Part shown: in pieces, positions 51,762 through 60,152 of the stretch
How positions within the stretch are numbered: position 1 is the first letter of the stretch
How the letters are laid out: each line of letters begins with the position of its first letter
Origin: SZUA-309 sp965230005
GTDB taxonomy: Bacteria > Pseudomonadota > Gammaproteobacteria > Pseudomonadales > Azotimanducaceae
Length of the DNA: 64,000 bases
Assembly (NCBI GenBank): GCA_965230005.1
Contig: OZ245934.1
Span: 1,922,001-1,986,000 of the forward strand
Reading direction: 5' to 3'
Position numbers and translations under genes: made by a program
The notes under the pieces: model-generated
What the model saw: the letters and a program-made list of their open reading frames with translations, nothing else
Databases searched by the model: none
Told to the model about the DNA's origin: nothing

Positions 51762-52718
51762 TCAGCGATCGCTCAGCTGAAATTCCAGAATCTTTCGGGC
51801 AACGGGGTTCTCAAGAGCCGGAGCGAGCTGCGTCTGTCGTTCGTCGAACCACTGCAGTCGAAGCACATCGTTCTCGCCGAAGCCGGGTAGCCAGGCACAG
51901 AAGCAGTAGCCCGCCGCTCGGGCCAGCGCCGCGGCACCATCGACTGCCGGATCCCCGAGCGACAGATCCAGCTGTCGGCAGGGTGCCGTCATGGCCGCGA
52001 GTTCAGCCGCGAGATCGGCGCCCGCACGACGGGCACTGAGCCGTTCAACACCGCGCTTGTCGAAACGCTGCTGCTGGTAGTCGCCCGGCGATGCGGGGAC
52101 TTCGCTGCTGCTCCGCCAGCGTCGCACCAGCCCGGTCGGCTGGCGCAGCGATTCGAGCAGTTCGGCGTAGCGCTCGGGCACGTAGCCTGCATCCTCCACG
52201 CCCTGACGATAAGGTTCATAAACCACCGTCGCGGCCTGGCGGAGCTTTGCCGCCTCCCCGACTTGACCATGGGTTTCCGAGGGGATGTAGCCGAGCATGA
52301 GCCCGGTTTCAAATCCCGCCTTCACGGACTGGCGCTGCATGATGTGGTGATCGGTGGTCGGGTAGTGCAGAAAACCCTGGTAGCCGAGTTCCCGGCACCA
52401 GGCCGAGAGTTCGGCCCCGATGCGCCAGGCAAGGCCGCCGCCCCGCGCAGCCGGATCCACTACCGTGTTACCAAGCTCGATCACGCTGGCTTCGGCCTGC
52501 ACGGTCATCGCCATGTGACCAAGGACGCGACCGTCCGCGCCTATGGCGCCGACGCTCCCCAGACGCCCGCTCCTGAGCGCGTCACCGAGGGCGGCCGAGT
52601 CGTAGAAAATGCCGTTGCCGTAACTCGAGCCGTAGACGCGGCGGAAGCAGTCGCCAATGGCCTCGGCCGCTTCCGGGCCGAGGCGTGCGATCTTCAGCGT
52701 CTCAGAATCGTCGCCCAT
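51762..52718 (-). CDS. Large GNAT-like protein
   Basis: This 318-aa protein has an N-terminal GNAT domain (about 8-170): VIELGNTVVDPAARGGGLAWRIGAELSAW provides the acetyl-CoA loop and HHIMQRQSVKAGFETGLMLGYIP the later strand. The C-terminal ~140 residues are of unknown type and contain a second alpha/beta unit (LDLSLGDPAVDGAAALARAA). The target is unknown. It lies 16 bp downstream of the phosphotransferase start region, on the same strand. Confidence 0.82.
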   Translation of the reverse strand: MGDDSETLKIARLGPEAAEAIGDCFRRVYGSSYGNGIFYDSAALGDALRSGRLGSVGAIGADGRVLGHMAMTVQAEASVIELGNTVVDPAARGGGLAWRIGAELSAWCRELGYQGFLHYPTTDHHIMQRQSVKAGFETGLMLGYIPSETHGQVGEAAKLRQAATVVYEPYRQGVEDAGYVPERYAELLESLRQPTGLVRRWRSSSEVPASPGDYQQQRFDKRGVERLSARRAGADLAAELAAMTAPCRQLDLSLGDPAVDGAAALARAAGYCFCAWLPGFGENDVLRLQWFDERQTQLAPALENPVARKILEFQLSDR

Positions 52719-52730
52719 GGCGGGAACCGT

Positions 52731-53339
52731 TCAGGTGGCGAACGCTTCCGCACAGGCCGGTCTCGCCATGAGCCGCTCCGTGTAGGCTTTGAGGTGCGGC
52801 ATGTCATCGCCGATCACCCCGAGCCGGCCGGCCATGATGCAGGCGTGGCCAAGCATGATGTCCGCCGCCGAAAAATCGCCTGCCACATAGTCTTTACCTT
52901 CCAGAGCATCGTTCACGGGCTGCAACGCCTTCGCCAGCAGGCGCTGTGCCTGCCCCAGGGCCTTTTCGTCGCGCCGGTCCGGCGGCAGCAGCACGGTCTG
53001 CACGACGATCGTATTGATCGGCGGCATCACCATGCCTTCGCAGTAGTGGAACCACTGCAGATAGGCAGGGAACTCCGGGGCATCCACCTCAGGCTTGAGT
53101 TTGCCCGGCGCGTGTCGGGCGAGAACGTATTCGATGATCGCGCCTGATTCGAAGATGCTCACCTCTCCATCGTCGAGGACCGGCACGCGGCCGAGGGGGT
53201 GTCGCGCCCGATGCGCGTCGGACTTCAGATCTTCCGGGTGGAAGCGCATGGCATTGAGCTCGAAGGGCATATCGAGCTCTTTGAACAGCCAGACGATTCG
53301 TCCGGCACGGCTGTTCGGGGCATGGTGCAGAACCAGCAT
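52731..53339 (-). CDS. Glutathione S-transferase
   Basis: This 202-aa GST opens LVLHHAPNSRAGRIVWLFKE with an Asn-Ser active-site region and has RHPLGRVPVLDDGEVSIFES (cis-Pro and Glu-Ser glutathione site). The helical C domain contains GDFSAADIMLGH. A GAGGAGAG site lies 5 nt before the ATG at 53339; the frame runs upstream only as an antisense shadow of the next gene. It is divergent from the lipoprotein hydrolase at 53407. Confidence 0.92.
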   Translation of the reverse strand: MLVLHHAPNSRAGRIVWLFKELDMPFELNAMRFHPEDLKSDAHRARHPLGRVPVLDDGEVSIFESGAIIEYVLARHAPGKLKPEVDAPEFPAYLQWFHYCEGMVMPPINTIVVQTVLLPPDRRDEKALGQAQRLLAKALQPVNDALEGKDYVAGDFSAADIMLGHACIMAGRLGVIGDDMPHLKAYTERLMARPACAEAFAT

Positions 53340-53406
53340 GGGCTCTCTCCTCAATGGCGTGGGCAGACTACAATACGGGAATCGCAATGGACGGGACAGA
53401 ACCCCG

Positions 53407-54708
53407 GTGACTCGCAAACTGTTCTTCGCCCTGGGCCTCGTGCTCGCGGCCGGCTGCCAGTCGCAGCTGATGCTCATGCCCACTCCGGAAGTCCTCAAAG
53501 ACGAGCGCTTCAATCTTTTCGAGGCCAATCCCGATCCGCTGACGAGCAATGAGATCAGTACGATTTACGCGACCACGCGGACCCCGGCGCCGGCCGGGTC
53601 GCCTTTCTTCAAGAGTAAACCGGACTCGCGCCTGCATCTCGGCGTTGCGGACCTGCGCATCGGCGAGGAAAACCTGAACTTCTTCGAGCTCATCCAGGAG
53701 TCGACAACCGGCGAGCGGCAACGCGAGTACGCCTGGAACATGCTTGCCGCGCCCATCCTCAGTTCCACAGACCGACCCTCCAACACGGACACACAGGGGC
53801 CTATCCTCGCGGAAGAAATGGCCGAATCGCTCGCCAGACTCAGCGACTACATCGACCGAAAACCCATCAAAGAGCTGACGATCTACGTGCACGGTGCCAA
53901 CAACACCTTCTACTGGTCCGTGGCCCAGGGCGCTCAGTTTCAGTACTTCACCGGAGACAACGCGATTGTCCTCACCTTCGCCTGGCCCTCTCCCGGGAGC
54001 ATCTTCCGCTACAGCGCAGACAGGCGCCGGTCAGACAAAGCAGCGACGGATCTCGCCTACCTCCTCGAGCTTCTCGGCCACCACTCCACGGCGACACGCA
54101 TCAACCTGGTCGCCTACAGCGCCGGTGGGCGCGTCGTCGGCGGCGCCCTCGCACAGCTCGCGGAACGCTACGACGACCAGGAAACACTGCGCATCGGCCA
54201 GGTGTATCTGACCCAATCGGATCAGCCGCTCATCGATTTCGTGACTACCCTCCCGGCCTTCTTTCCGCTGCTGGAAGGTCTCACGGTCACCGCGGCCGTT
54301 GGCGACCCCGTGCTTTCCATGGCCAGGATGACGGACTTCAAGCTCCGGCTGGGTGCCACAGGGGAAGGCGACGGCGTGAAGCTCGACATCAGCGACGAAC
54401 TCTACGACCAGGTGGTGGCGATCATGAACAGCGATCGCATGGTATTCATCGATCTCCGGGACGTGCCCGAAGCGCAATACAAATTCAGCCACGGCGCCTG
54501 GTACGACAGCGCCTGGGTGAGCACCGATGTCATGGTCACCCTCCTCGGCGGGCTCACCGCGGAGGAACGCGGCCTGGAACCCGTGGACGTTAACGGCGTG
54601 GAAGTCTGGACCTTTCCAGACGATTACCTCGACCGTTTGAAGACCTTCATTCTCGAGCGGGAAGAGGAAGACAGGAAGGTCCAGGGCGCACTCCCAGAAA
54701 CTGACTGA
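53407..54708 (+). CDS. Lipoprotein alpha/beta-hydrolase (DUF900-like)
   Basis: This 433-aa product starts at GTG. It has a lipoprotein signal TRKLFFALGLVLAAGC (Cys17), then an alpha/beta-hydrolase core: TIYVHGANNTFYW (oxyanion region, His162-Gly163), LTFAWPSPGS, and LVAYSAGGRV with nucleophile Ser238. This is the DUF900 layout. It should be an esterase- or lipase-like enzyme tethered to the envelope, with unknown substrate. Its last 62 bp overlap the end of the convergent hydrolase gene. Confidence 0.87.
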   Translation: MTRKLFFALGLVLAAGCQSQLMLMPTPEVLKDERFNLFEANPDPLTSNEISTIYATTRTPAPAGSPFFKSKPDSRLHLGVADLRIGEENLNFFELIQESTTGERQREYAWNMLAAPILSSTDRPSNTDTQGPILAEEMAESLARLSDYIDRKPIKELTIYVHGANNTFYWSVAQGAQFQYFTGDNAIVLTFAWPSPGSIFRYSADRRRSDKAATDLAYLLELLGHHSTATRINLVAYSAGGRVVGGALAQLAERYDDQETLRIGQVYLTQSDQPLIDFVTTLPAFFPLLEGLTVTAAVGDPVLSMARMTDFKLRLGATGEGDGVKLDISDELYDQVVAIMNSDRMVFIDLRDVPEAQYKFSHGAWYDSAWVSTDVMVTLLGGLTAEERGLEPVDVNGVEVWTFPDDYLDRLKTFILEREEEDRKVQGALPETD

Positions 54709-56137
54709 CCCGCTCAAACTGATAGTCGAAGAACGGGTTGTAGCTCTGGCGCAGGAATCCTGCCGCAGACACCGCCAGCGCCCCACCTTCGCCACGGAGC
54801 ACGACGTTGCCGAGACTGATGCCGTCGAAAGGTTTCGCGCGCTCTCCGCCGTAGAGAGGATCGTCCGGCGGGAAAGGCGGCGCTATGTGGGTGAGTGAGT
54901 AAACGCCGGGGGGCCAGTACTCCGGTAGATCGCAGCGCCGCTCCGGCAGCTTGCCGAAAGGCCCCGTGCGACTCATGACCTCCGGACGCCTCGAGGATTC
55001 GTTGCTGATCACCGTGAACTCATAGCTGCGCGATCTATCGGCGAGGAGCGCTGCGAGCCGTTCCTGCGGATCCGCGGCGAGAATCGGTTCGATCTGCGCG
55101 CTGCGATTCAGATCGTAGGCCACGAGTTCGTGGGAGCGGTCACCGGGCGCAGGGCCGAGACGATCGTAGAGAACGCTGAGCACAGCGGTCGCCTCAATAG
55201 TACTGTCGACCACGGACTGAAAGCTGAGGATGGGCGGCATGTCCGCCAGCGTACCGGCCGCCGCTGCCGCTGCCAGCCGTGCATCGACATGGCCGCTCAA
55301 GCGCCAGACCTGCACGGCCGCGTTCAGTGGGAAAGACCTGTACTTGAAGGGATCGTATTCGATTTCGATGGAGTTCCAGGCGATCTTCTGGAAACCGAGC
55401 AGACGCCCAAGGCGGGCCTGCCAGGGTGTGAGAGCTGCCAGCGGCGTGATGCCCATGGCCGGCGAGAAGAATACGAGGCCCGCCGGGCGTGCACTTTCCG
55501 CACCTTCCAGAACGTCCAGCGTGTAGTTCACCGCCAGCGGCGCCCCGGTGGAGTAGCCGAAGAGATACAGCGGTTTGCCATCGAGCTTCGCCGCCAGATA
55601 GCGTGCCGCCAGCGCGACGGCGCCAGCCATGTCTTCCCAGGTGGTCCGCGTGAGGCTGCCGGGGGCCGTGCCGTGGCCGGGATAGCGGAGGCCGACCACA
55701 TGGAAGCCCTCCCGGTGCAAGCGCTCGCCGAGCTGGCGCAGACTGTAGGGCGAATCGGACATCCCATGAAGCAGCAGCACGCCACCGCGAGCTTCGTTGG
55801 CGGTCAGCTCAAAGCTCTCGTTCCAGTCCCTCGGCCAGCGCAGGGGCGACGACAGGCTGCTTCGGTCGTAGCGGTTGATGCCGGGCTCTGCAGCAGTCGG
55901 CACTTCGTCGAGCACTTTGTCACCCAGCTCCGCAAAGAGCTGCTTTTCGAGTTCGAGATAAGCGTCGTAGTCTGCCACCCGACCCACCTCGTACTCATTG
56001 TCGAGATCGACGGTGTGCCAGCGTTCCAGATCCGGCCTGCTTTCGAGATAAACCACCGCGCCGGCGACGGCGAGGACAAACGCGCCCAGCACGCCGTAAA
56101 GGACGAACAGGCCGATATGACGTAACAGGCGCGGCAT
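54647..56137 (-). CDS. Membrane-anchored alpha/beta-hydrolase (lysophospholipase-like)
   Basis: This 496-aa protein has an N-terminal membrane helix (about residues 8-31), then an alpha/beta-hydrolase: LLLHGMSDSPYSLR (residues 121-134), RYPGHGTAPG, and nucleophile elbow GYSTG with Ser196. The C-terminal ~200 residues carry the remaining triad but are longer than in simple lysophospholipases. It probably acts on lipids or esters at the periplasmic face. Its 3' end overlaps the convergent lipoprotein hydrolase by 62 bp. It is divergent from the zinc-enzyme/barrel gene. Confidence 0.88.
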   Translation of the reverse strand: MPRLLRHIGLFVLYGVLGAFVLAVAGAVVYLESRPDLERWHTVDLDNEYEVGRVADYDAYLELEKQLFAELGDKVLDEVPTAAEPGINRYDRSSLSSPLRWPRDWNESFELTANEARGGVLLLHGMSDSPYSLRQLGERLHREGFHVVGLRYPGHGTAPGSLTRTTWEDMAGAVALAARYLAAKLDGKPLYLFGYSTGAPLAVNYTLDVLEGAESARPAGLVFFSPAMGITPLAALTPWQARLGRLLGFQKIAWNSIEIEYDPFKYRSFPLNAAVQVWRLSGHVDARLAAAAAAGTLADMPPILSFQSVVDSTIEATAVLSVLYDRLGPAPGDRSHELVAYDLNRSAQIEPILAADPQERLAALLADRSRSYEFTVISNESSRRPEVMSRTGPFGKLPERRCDLPEYWPPGVYSLTHIAPPFPPDDPLYGGERAKPFDGISLGNVVLRGEGGALAVSAAGFLRQSYNPFFDYQFERVSQFLGVRPGPSCLPLPARE

Positions 56138-56278
56138 AGTCTTACCCGGTGGACGGACCCCGGCATCTTAGTATGCTGCCGGCATCAGCCGAAGTGCTTT
56201 TGCGGGGAGAGGAGCATGCGAATTGAATCTGAACCGGCCACCGGAACGGTGTCTGCCCTGCTGGAACTGAGGAAGCGC

Positions 56279-58261
56279 ATGCGCCGCCTGCACGGACCTG
56301 TGTGTCTGCTCGGCAGCCTCCTGCTGCTCAGTCTGCCCGCCGGCGCCTGGGTCTATCCGGAACATCGGGAGCTGGCGCTGCAGGCCGTGGAGTCCCTCGA
56401 TGCCGATCGCAAACTGCTTTTCGCGCAACTCTGGCGCGATGCGCGCCAGGATCACGAAGCGCGCTTCTGCGAGACCGGAGCCGATCGAAAGCTCGGTCTT
56501 GCACCGGACTGCATCGACTGGGCCGCTTTGTCGGCCATCGCCGGCGATCACTCCTGCTCCAGCGCCGAAATGCTCAGCACCGTGCGCGATTCAAGTTGGA
56601 TCATCCTGCTGGCAGACGTTGCCGCGCAGCTGAAGGCCGATCTCAGCGATATCGACGTGCTGCCGCCATCGGACCAGCTCGCTCTGACCAGCGATCTGGG
56701 CGAAGACCTGCGCGGACGCTTCCAGGCGGAGGCGAATCGAGCCGATCGGGTCAATGCCATTCGTATCGCCGACACTCGCATGCAGCGCGTAGACGTGCAG
56801 TACGCGACGCGCGCGGGTGCCAACAACGCCCACTTTCTGCTCGCCCGCGACCGGCCGAAGCAGACCGGTGCCGAGTACGCGGATCTGACCCTCAACATCG
56901 GCAGCGAGCTCAACGCCATCGGCGTGTATTCCTGGTTTCATCTGAGCGCGCTGCAGAAGGCCAGTCGACTGGCAACGGAAACCCTTTCCGACGCCGAGCG
57001 GAGCGCGCTGGCCCGGGCCATGCTCTTCGATGAGGCCTTCGCTCTGCACTTTCTCGAGGACGTTTTTGCATCCGGCCACGTCGCAGGGACCTGGGGAGAT
57101 GCGTCCCAGCGCAAAGGCACCCACGACTTCTACAACCAGAACGGGCTGGAGGCCCGCACCTGGGGCGGCGGTTCGAAGTCACTGGTTCTCATGGGTGACG
57201 CTCACATGCGCGAGGAAGACGCGGCGGTCACCGCTGCCGCCGTCCGTAACAGCCTGGAACAGGTGCTCGACGCGGCAACCGGGAACTATTCGGACAATCC
57301 CTACCGGGCCGCTGCACCGATGACACCGGACGACTTCGACGTCTGCAAAAACATGACGCTCCCCGCGCGGCCGGCGGGCCTGGAGGAAAAGAACGAATAC
57401 AATCTCGCGTTGAGTGACGCGCTGGAACCTACGCCAATTCCCGGTCTCGGACCCGGGCTCGGCGCCATGCCGCGATTCCGCAGTGAGCTCGGGCCCTTCC
57501 TCGGTCTCGCCGGCGCCATCGACGGCCGTGGCGTGAGCGGCGGCTTCGACAGCTCGCAGAAAGACGACGGCGGCTTCGTCGGCGGCCTGGAACTCGCCTT
57601 GCGCGGCGGTGTTGGCCTCGAGGGCGCGCTGGGCGATTCGAGCGACGGTCTGCTCTTCACTTCGCTGGGCTTCCGCACCGATTCGCCGTCCACGAACCGG
57701 TTTTCCGACGCACGCTTCGGCGGTCTCGACGGCAATCTGAGCGCCGCCATACCCTCACGCTCAGCGATCACGTTCCGGGCCCGGATGCCCTTTTACCTGT
57801 TGCCGGCAGATCTGCTGGTGCTCTCACCCATGCTGGCCTTCAACCCCGATGCCTACACGCGCATGGCCGTATCGGCGGCAAACGGCGGCATTTTCGGGTG
57901 GCAGCAGGGTATCGCCACACCACTCGGTCGTTTCCAGTTCGTGCTGGGTCGGGAGCTCGGCGTGAACTGGTATGGACTGGACGGGAAAGACCAGCTTCTT
58001 GCACCGAGCAATGAGATCGGGGGCACCGCGCAGGTGGTGAGCTTCAAGTCCACTTCCTACGAGCTGCCCATCATCGAGTTTCGGCCCTATCGTTCCTTTT
58101 CGACGAACCAGAGCTCCTCGGTGATGTTCCAGATCTACGGCGGCGTCGACGTGCCGCGGAGCGCCAAGGTGGTGCTGCCGGAAGGCGGGGGACCCATCGA
58201 CCTCGAGAAGATCTGGTTTCTCGGACTGCGCATGGGCTTCGACTGGCGCTACTATTTCTAG
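56279..58261 (+). CDS. Secreted zinc phospholipase C/P1-nuclease-like domain fused to a C-terminal beta-barrel
   Basis: This 660-aa protein has a signal peptide MRRLHGPVCLLGSLLLLSLP-AGA ending just before Trp24. In zinc-dependent phospholipase C and S1/P1 nucleases, the mature N-terminal Trp binds zinc; here Trp24 would be that residue, with His29 five positions later (as H6 in P1). Further ligand candidates are Asp80 (CIDW), His91 and H257-x3-D261-x5-H267 (HFLEDVFASGH), the exact spacing of P1 and B. cereus PLC, then His282. Residues ~390-660 are rich in alternating beta strands and end in aromatic WRYYF, as in outer-membrane barrels. The start at 56279 has GAGGAAG upstream; an alternative ATG at 56216 also has a good site. 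Substrate is unknown. Confidence 0.8.
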   Translation: MRRLHGPVCLLGSLLLLSLPAGAWVYPEHRELALQAVESLDADRKLLFAQLWRDARQDHEARFCETGADRKLGLAPDCIDWAALSAIAGDHSCSSAEMLSTVRDSSWIILLADVAAQLKADLSDIDVLPPSDQLALTSDLGEDLRGRFQAEANRADRVNAIRIADTRMQRVDVQYATRAGANNAHFLLARDRPKQTGAEYADLTLNIGSELNAIGVYSWFHLSALQKASRLATETLSDAERSALARAMLFDEAFALHFLEDVFASGHVAGTWGDASQRKGTHDFYNQNGLEARTWGGGSKSLVLMGDAHMREEDAAVTAAAVRNSLEQVLDAATGNYSDNPYRAAAPMTPDDFDVCKNMTLPARPAGLEEKNEYNLALSDALEPTPIPGLGPGLGAMPRFRSELGPFLGLAGAIDGRGVSGGFDSSQKDDGGFVGGLELALRGGVGLEGALGDSSDGLLFTSLGFRTDSPSTNRFSDARFGGLDGNLSAAIPSRSAITFRARMPFYLLPADLLVLSPMLAFNPDAYTRMAVSAANGGIFGWQQGIATPLGRFQFVLGRELGVNWYGLDGKDQLLAPSNEIGGTAQVVSFKSTSYELPIIEFRPYRSFSTNQSSSVMFQIYGGVDVPRSAKVVLPEGGGPIDLEKIWFLGLRMGFDWRYYF

Positions 58262-58354
58262 CGGTTCCAACCTCGATCCGCGACCCTCGATCGAGGACCG
58301 GGGTGACAGCAAAGCAGCACTCACGACAATTCACGATTTCAGGGAGAAGACGAG

Positions 58355-58879
58355 GTGGCGCAAGGGCCGCTCAGCATCGGCCGGGCTCTGTACCGCATGA
58401 CCTTTCGCGGCGGCACGCCGCAGCGCATAGCCTTCGACGCCCGTCTGACCGCCCTGGCGGCCGTCGCTTCGCCGGTGCTGGGTGCTTTGACGCTGCGCTT
58501 CTTCTTTGCGGTCTCCTATGTCGAGATCGGCGTTGCTCTGTTCACCGTGCTTTCCGGCGTTTACATCGCTTCCGCCCTCCTCACCCGTAAAGTGCCGAGG
58601 CCCCGTCTGCGCCAGTGTCTCCAGGCATTCCTGCTGCTGCTGGCCACCAGCCAGCTACTGCTTCTTCTGATGACGCCGCTTGCGCTGTACCTTGAGTACG
58701 CCCGACTGATCCTTGCGCTGATCGTCCTCGGACTGCTGCTCAGCGGCACCGTCAACGTGCTGCATTTTGCGCAGGGCGGCCCGCGCTCGAACGCCGTGCT
58801 CCTGACCGTCGCCTTCGCGGCTGCCCTCGGCGCGTTTTACGCGCTGCTTCGCGGCCTGCTCGAAGCCGTCTTCGCCTGA
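58355..58879 (+). CDS. Hypothetical inner-membrane protein
   Basis: This 174-aa protein has four or five hydrophobic helices (about 28-50, 55-75, 85-108, 112-133, 145-170). It has no recognisable domain. The GTG start follows AGGGAG. It lies 10 bp upstream of the M56-like gene, and the pair is probably one operon, so it may be an accessory membrane subunit. Confidence 0.78.
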   Translation: MAQGPLSIGRALYRMTFRGGTPQRIAFDARLTALAAVASPVLGALTLRFFFAVSYVEIGVALFTVLSGVYIASALLTRKVPRPRLRQCLQAFLLLLATSQLLLLLMTPLALYLEYARLILALIVLGLLLSGTVNVLHFAQGGPRSNAVLLTVAFAAALGAFYALLRGLLEAVFA

Positions 58880-58889
58880 TCCCTTTGTT

Positions 58890-60086
58890 ATGGAAGCTGC
58901 GACGAAGGAAACAGGTGCAGGCGTGCTGGAGCGTCTGGCCACATTACCGCTCGAGGCGCTGATCGGCGCGATCAATCTGCTGGACGCGCTGCCCGACGGC
59001 ATCCGCGCCATGCTCGCGGCCGTCCTGCTGGTCGGGCTGCTGGCCTGCTTCGAACGGCGCATTCCGGTTCAGGAGTTTCAGTACGGCCAGTCATTCCGGA
59101 AGACCGCGCTGGTCATGCTGCTTTTGATCCCACTGTGCATCTGGCTGTTTCCTGCCAGCCGGATGGTTGTGTTCGTGGAAGAGCTGCCGGAGCGCGGGGA
59201 GACCACGCTCGGAGCCTGGCTGTTGGTCTACGGTCTCTGGGGGACTGGCGCGATACTGACCCTCGGCAGCTGGCTGCGGCACTACCTCCGCAGCCGATCC
59301 CTGACCGGCGGCTACCCTGACATCGAGGATGAGAAACTGCGCACCAGGCTTGCCCACTGGCAGCAAAGGCTCGGCCTGGACGCGGAACTCCGCTTTGTCG
59401 AAAGTCCGGGTGATCAACCCCTGCTGCTGCTCGGGTCCGGACGCCTGGCCCTGCCGGCAGCAGCCCGCCACTGGCCGGGCAGCCTTCAGGATCTGGTCAT
59501 GATCGTGAGTCTCTGTCACCGGAAGCGCGGCCATCGACCCTGGTACCTGCTCGCTCAGATGGTCAGCGCCATCTACTGGCCCCTGCCCTGGGTTCGAGCG
59601 ATGCAGGGACGACTGCTCGGCGACTTCCGCGCTTCTGCGGACGAGCTCGGCGAGTCCTGTTACCAGGATCGCCTCGGCTATGCGCGCGCGTTGAAGCAGC
59701 TCGACCAGCGCCTGGCCGCACCCGTCAGCAGACGCAAGGCTGATGCGCAGCCATCTGTTGCCACCGACGGGTTTCAGGCGGCGGCCAGAACTCACTACCA
59801 GGCCCTCGCCACGCCGGTCGTGACGCCGCACTGGTCCATCGACCATCTGCTCGTGGCCCGGGACAGCGAAGCCCCGCTCAAATGGACCGACCCCTACGAC
59901 AAAGTGGTGCTGTTCGTCGGTCAGGCCGTGTTCTTTGCGTTCCTGCTCACGGGCGTGACGCTCAAGGAACGGCCGCCGGAAATTGAACAGGACTATCAGT
60001 TCCCCTTCGAGCTCTTCTGGAAAGAGCACTTCCACCGGAATCTGGAACTGCAGGAGAAGATGCTGCCGAAGCCGGAAACCCCCTAG
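58890..60086 (+). CDS. M56 (BlaR1/MecR1)-like membrane protein with degenerate zinc site
   Basis: This 398-aa protein has membrane helices near residues 38-55, 72-90 and 108-127. A domain follows that aligns by pattern with the BlaR1-type M56 peptidase: GRLALPAAARHWPGSLQDLV, then RKRGHRPWYLLAQMVSAIYWPLPWV, and GYARALKQLDQRL. Where active proteins have HELAH it reads VSLCH (206-210), so the metal site is lost; the E-x-H-A-C-D segment is also replaced (FRASADEL). A last membrane helix lies near 342-360. It is probably a catalytically dead relative acting by binding. Confidence 0.78.
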   Translation: MEAATKETGAGVLERLATLPLEALIGAINLLDALPDGIRAMLAAVLLVGLLACFERRIPVQEFQYGQSFRKTALVMLLLIPLCIWLFPASRMVVFVEELPERGETTLGAWLLVYGLWGTGAILTLGSWLRHYLRSRSLTGGYPDIEDEKLRTRLAHWQQRLGLDAELRFVESPGDQPLLLLGSGRLALPAAARHWPGSLQDLVMIVSLCHRKRGHRPWYLLAQMVSAIYWPLPWVRAMQGRLLGDFRASADELGESCYQDRLGYARALKQLDQRLAAPVSRRKADAQPSVATDGFQAAARTHYQALATPVVTPHWSIDHLLVARDSEAPLKWTDPYDKVVLFVGQAVFFAFLLTGVTLKERPPEIEQDYQFPFELFWKEHFHRNLELQEKMLPKPETP

Positions 60087-60152
60087 GCAAGCGCTGGCCA
60101 GCACACCTGCCCATCGACCATACTGCGCGTTTCAGGAGATGGGGCGCTCAAC

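Noticed and set aside
53095..53406. Upstream extension of the DUF900 lipoprotein frame to 53095
   Set aside because: It is the antisense shadow of the GST at 52731-53339; the GTG at 53407 gives a proper lipoprotein signal peptide.
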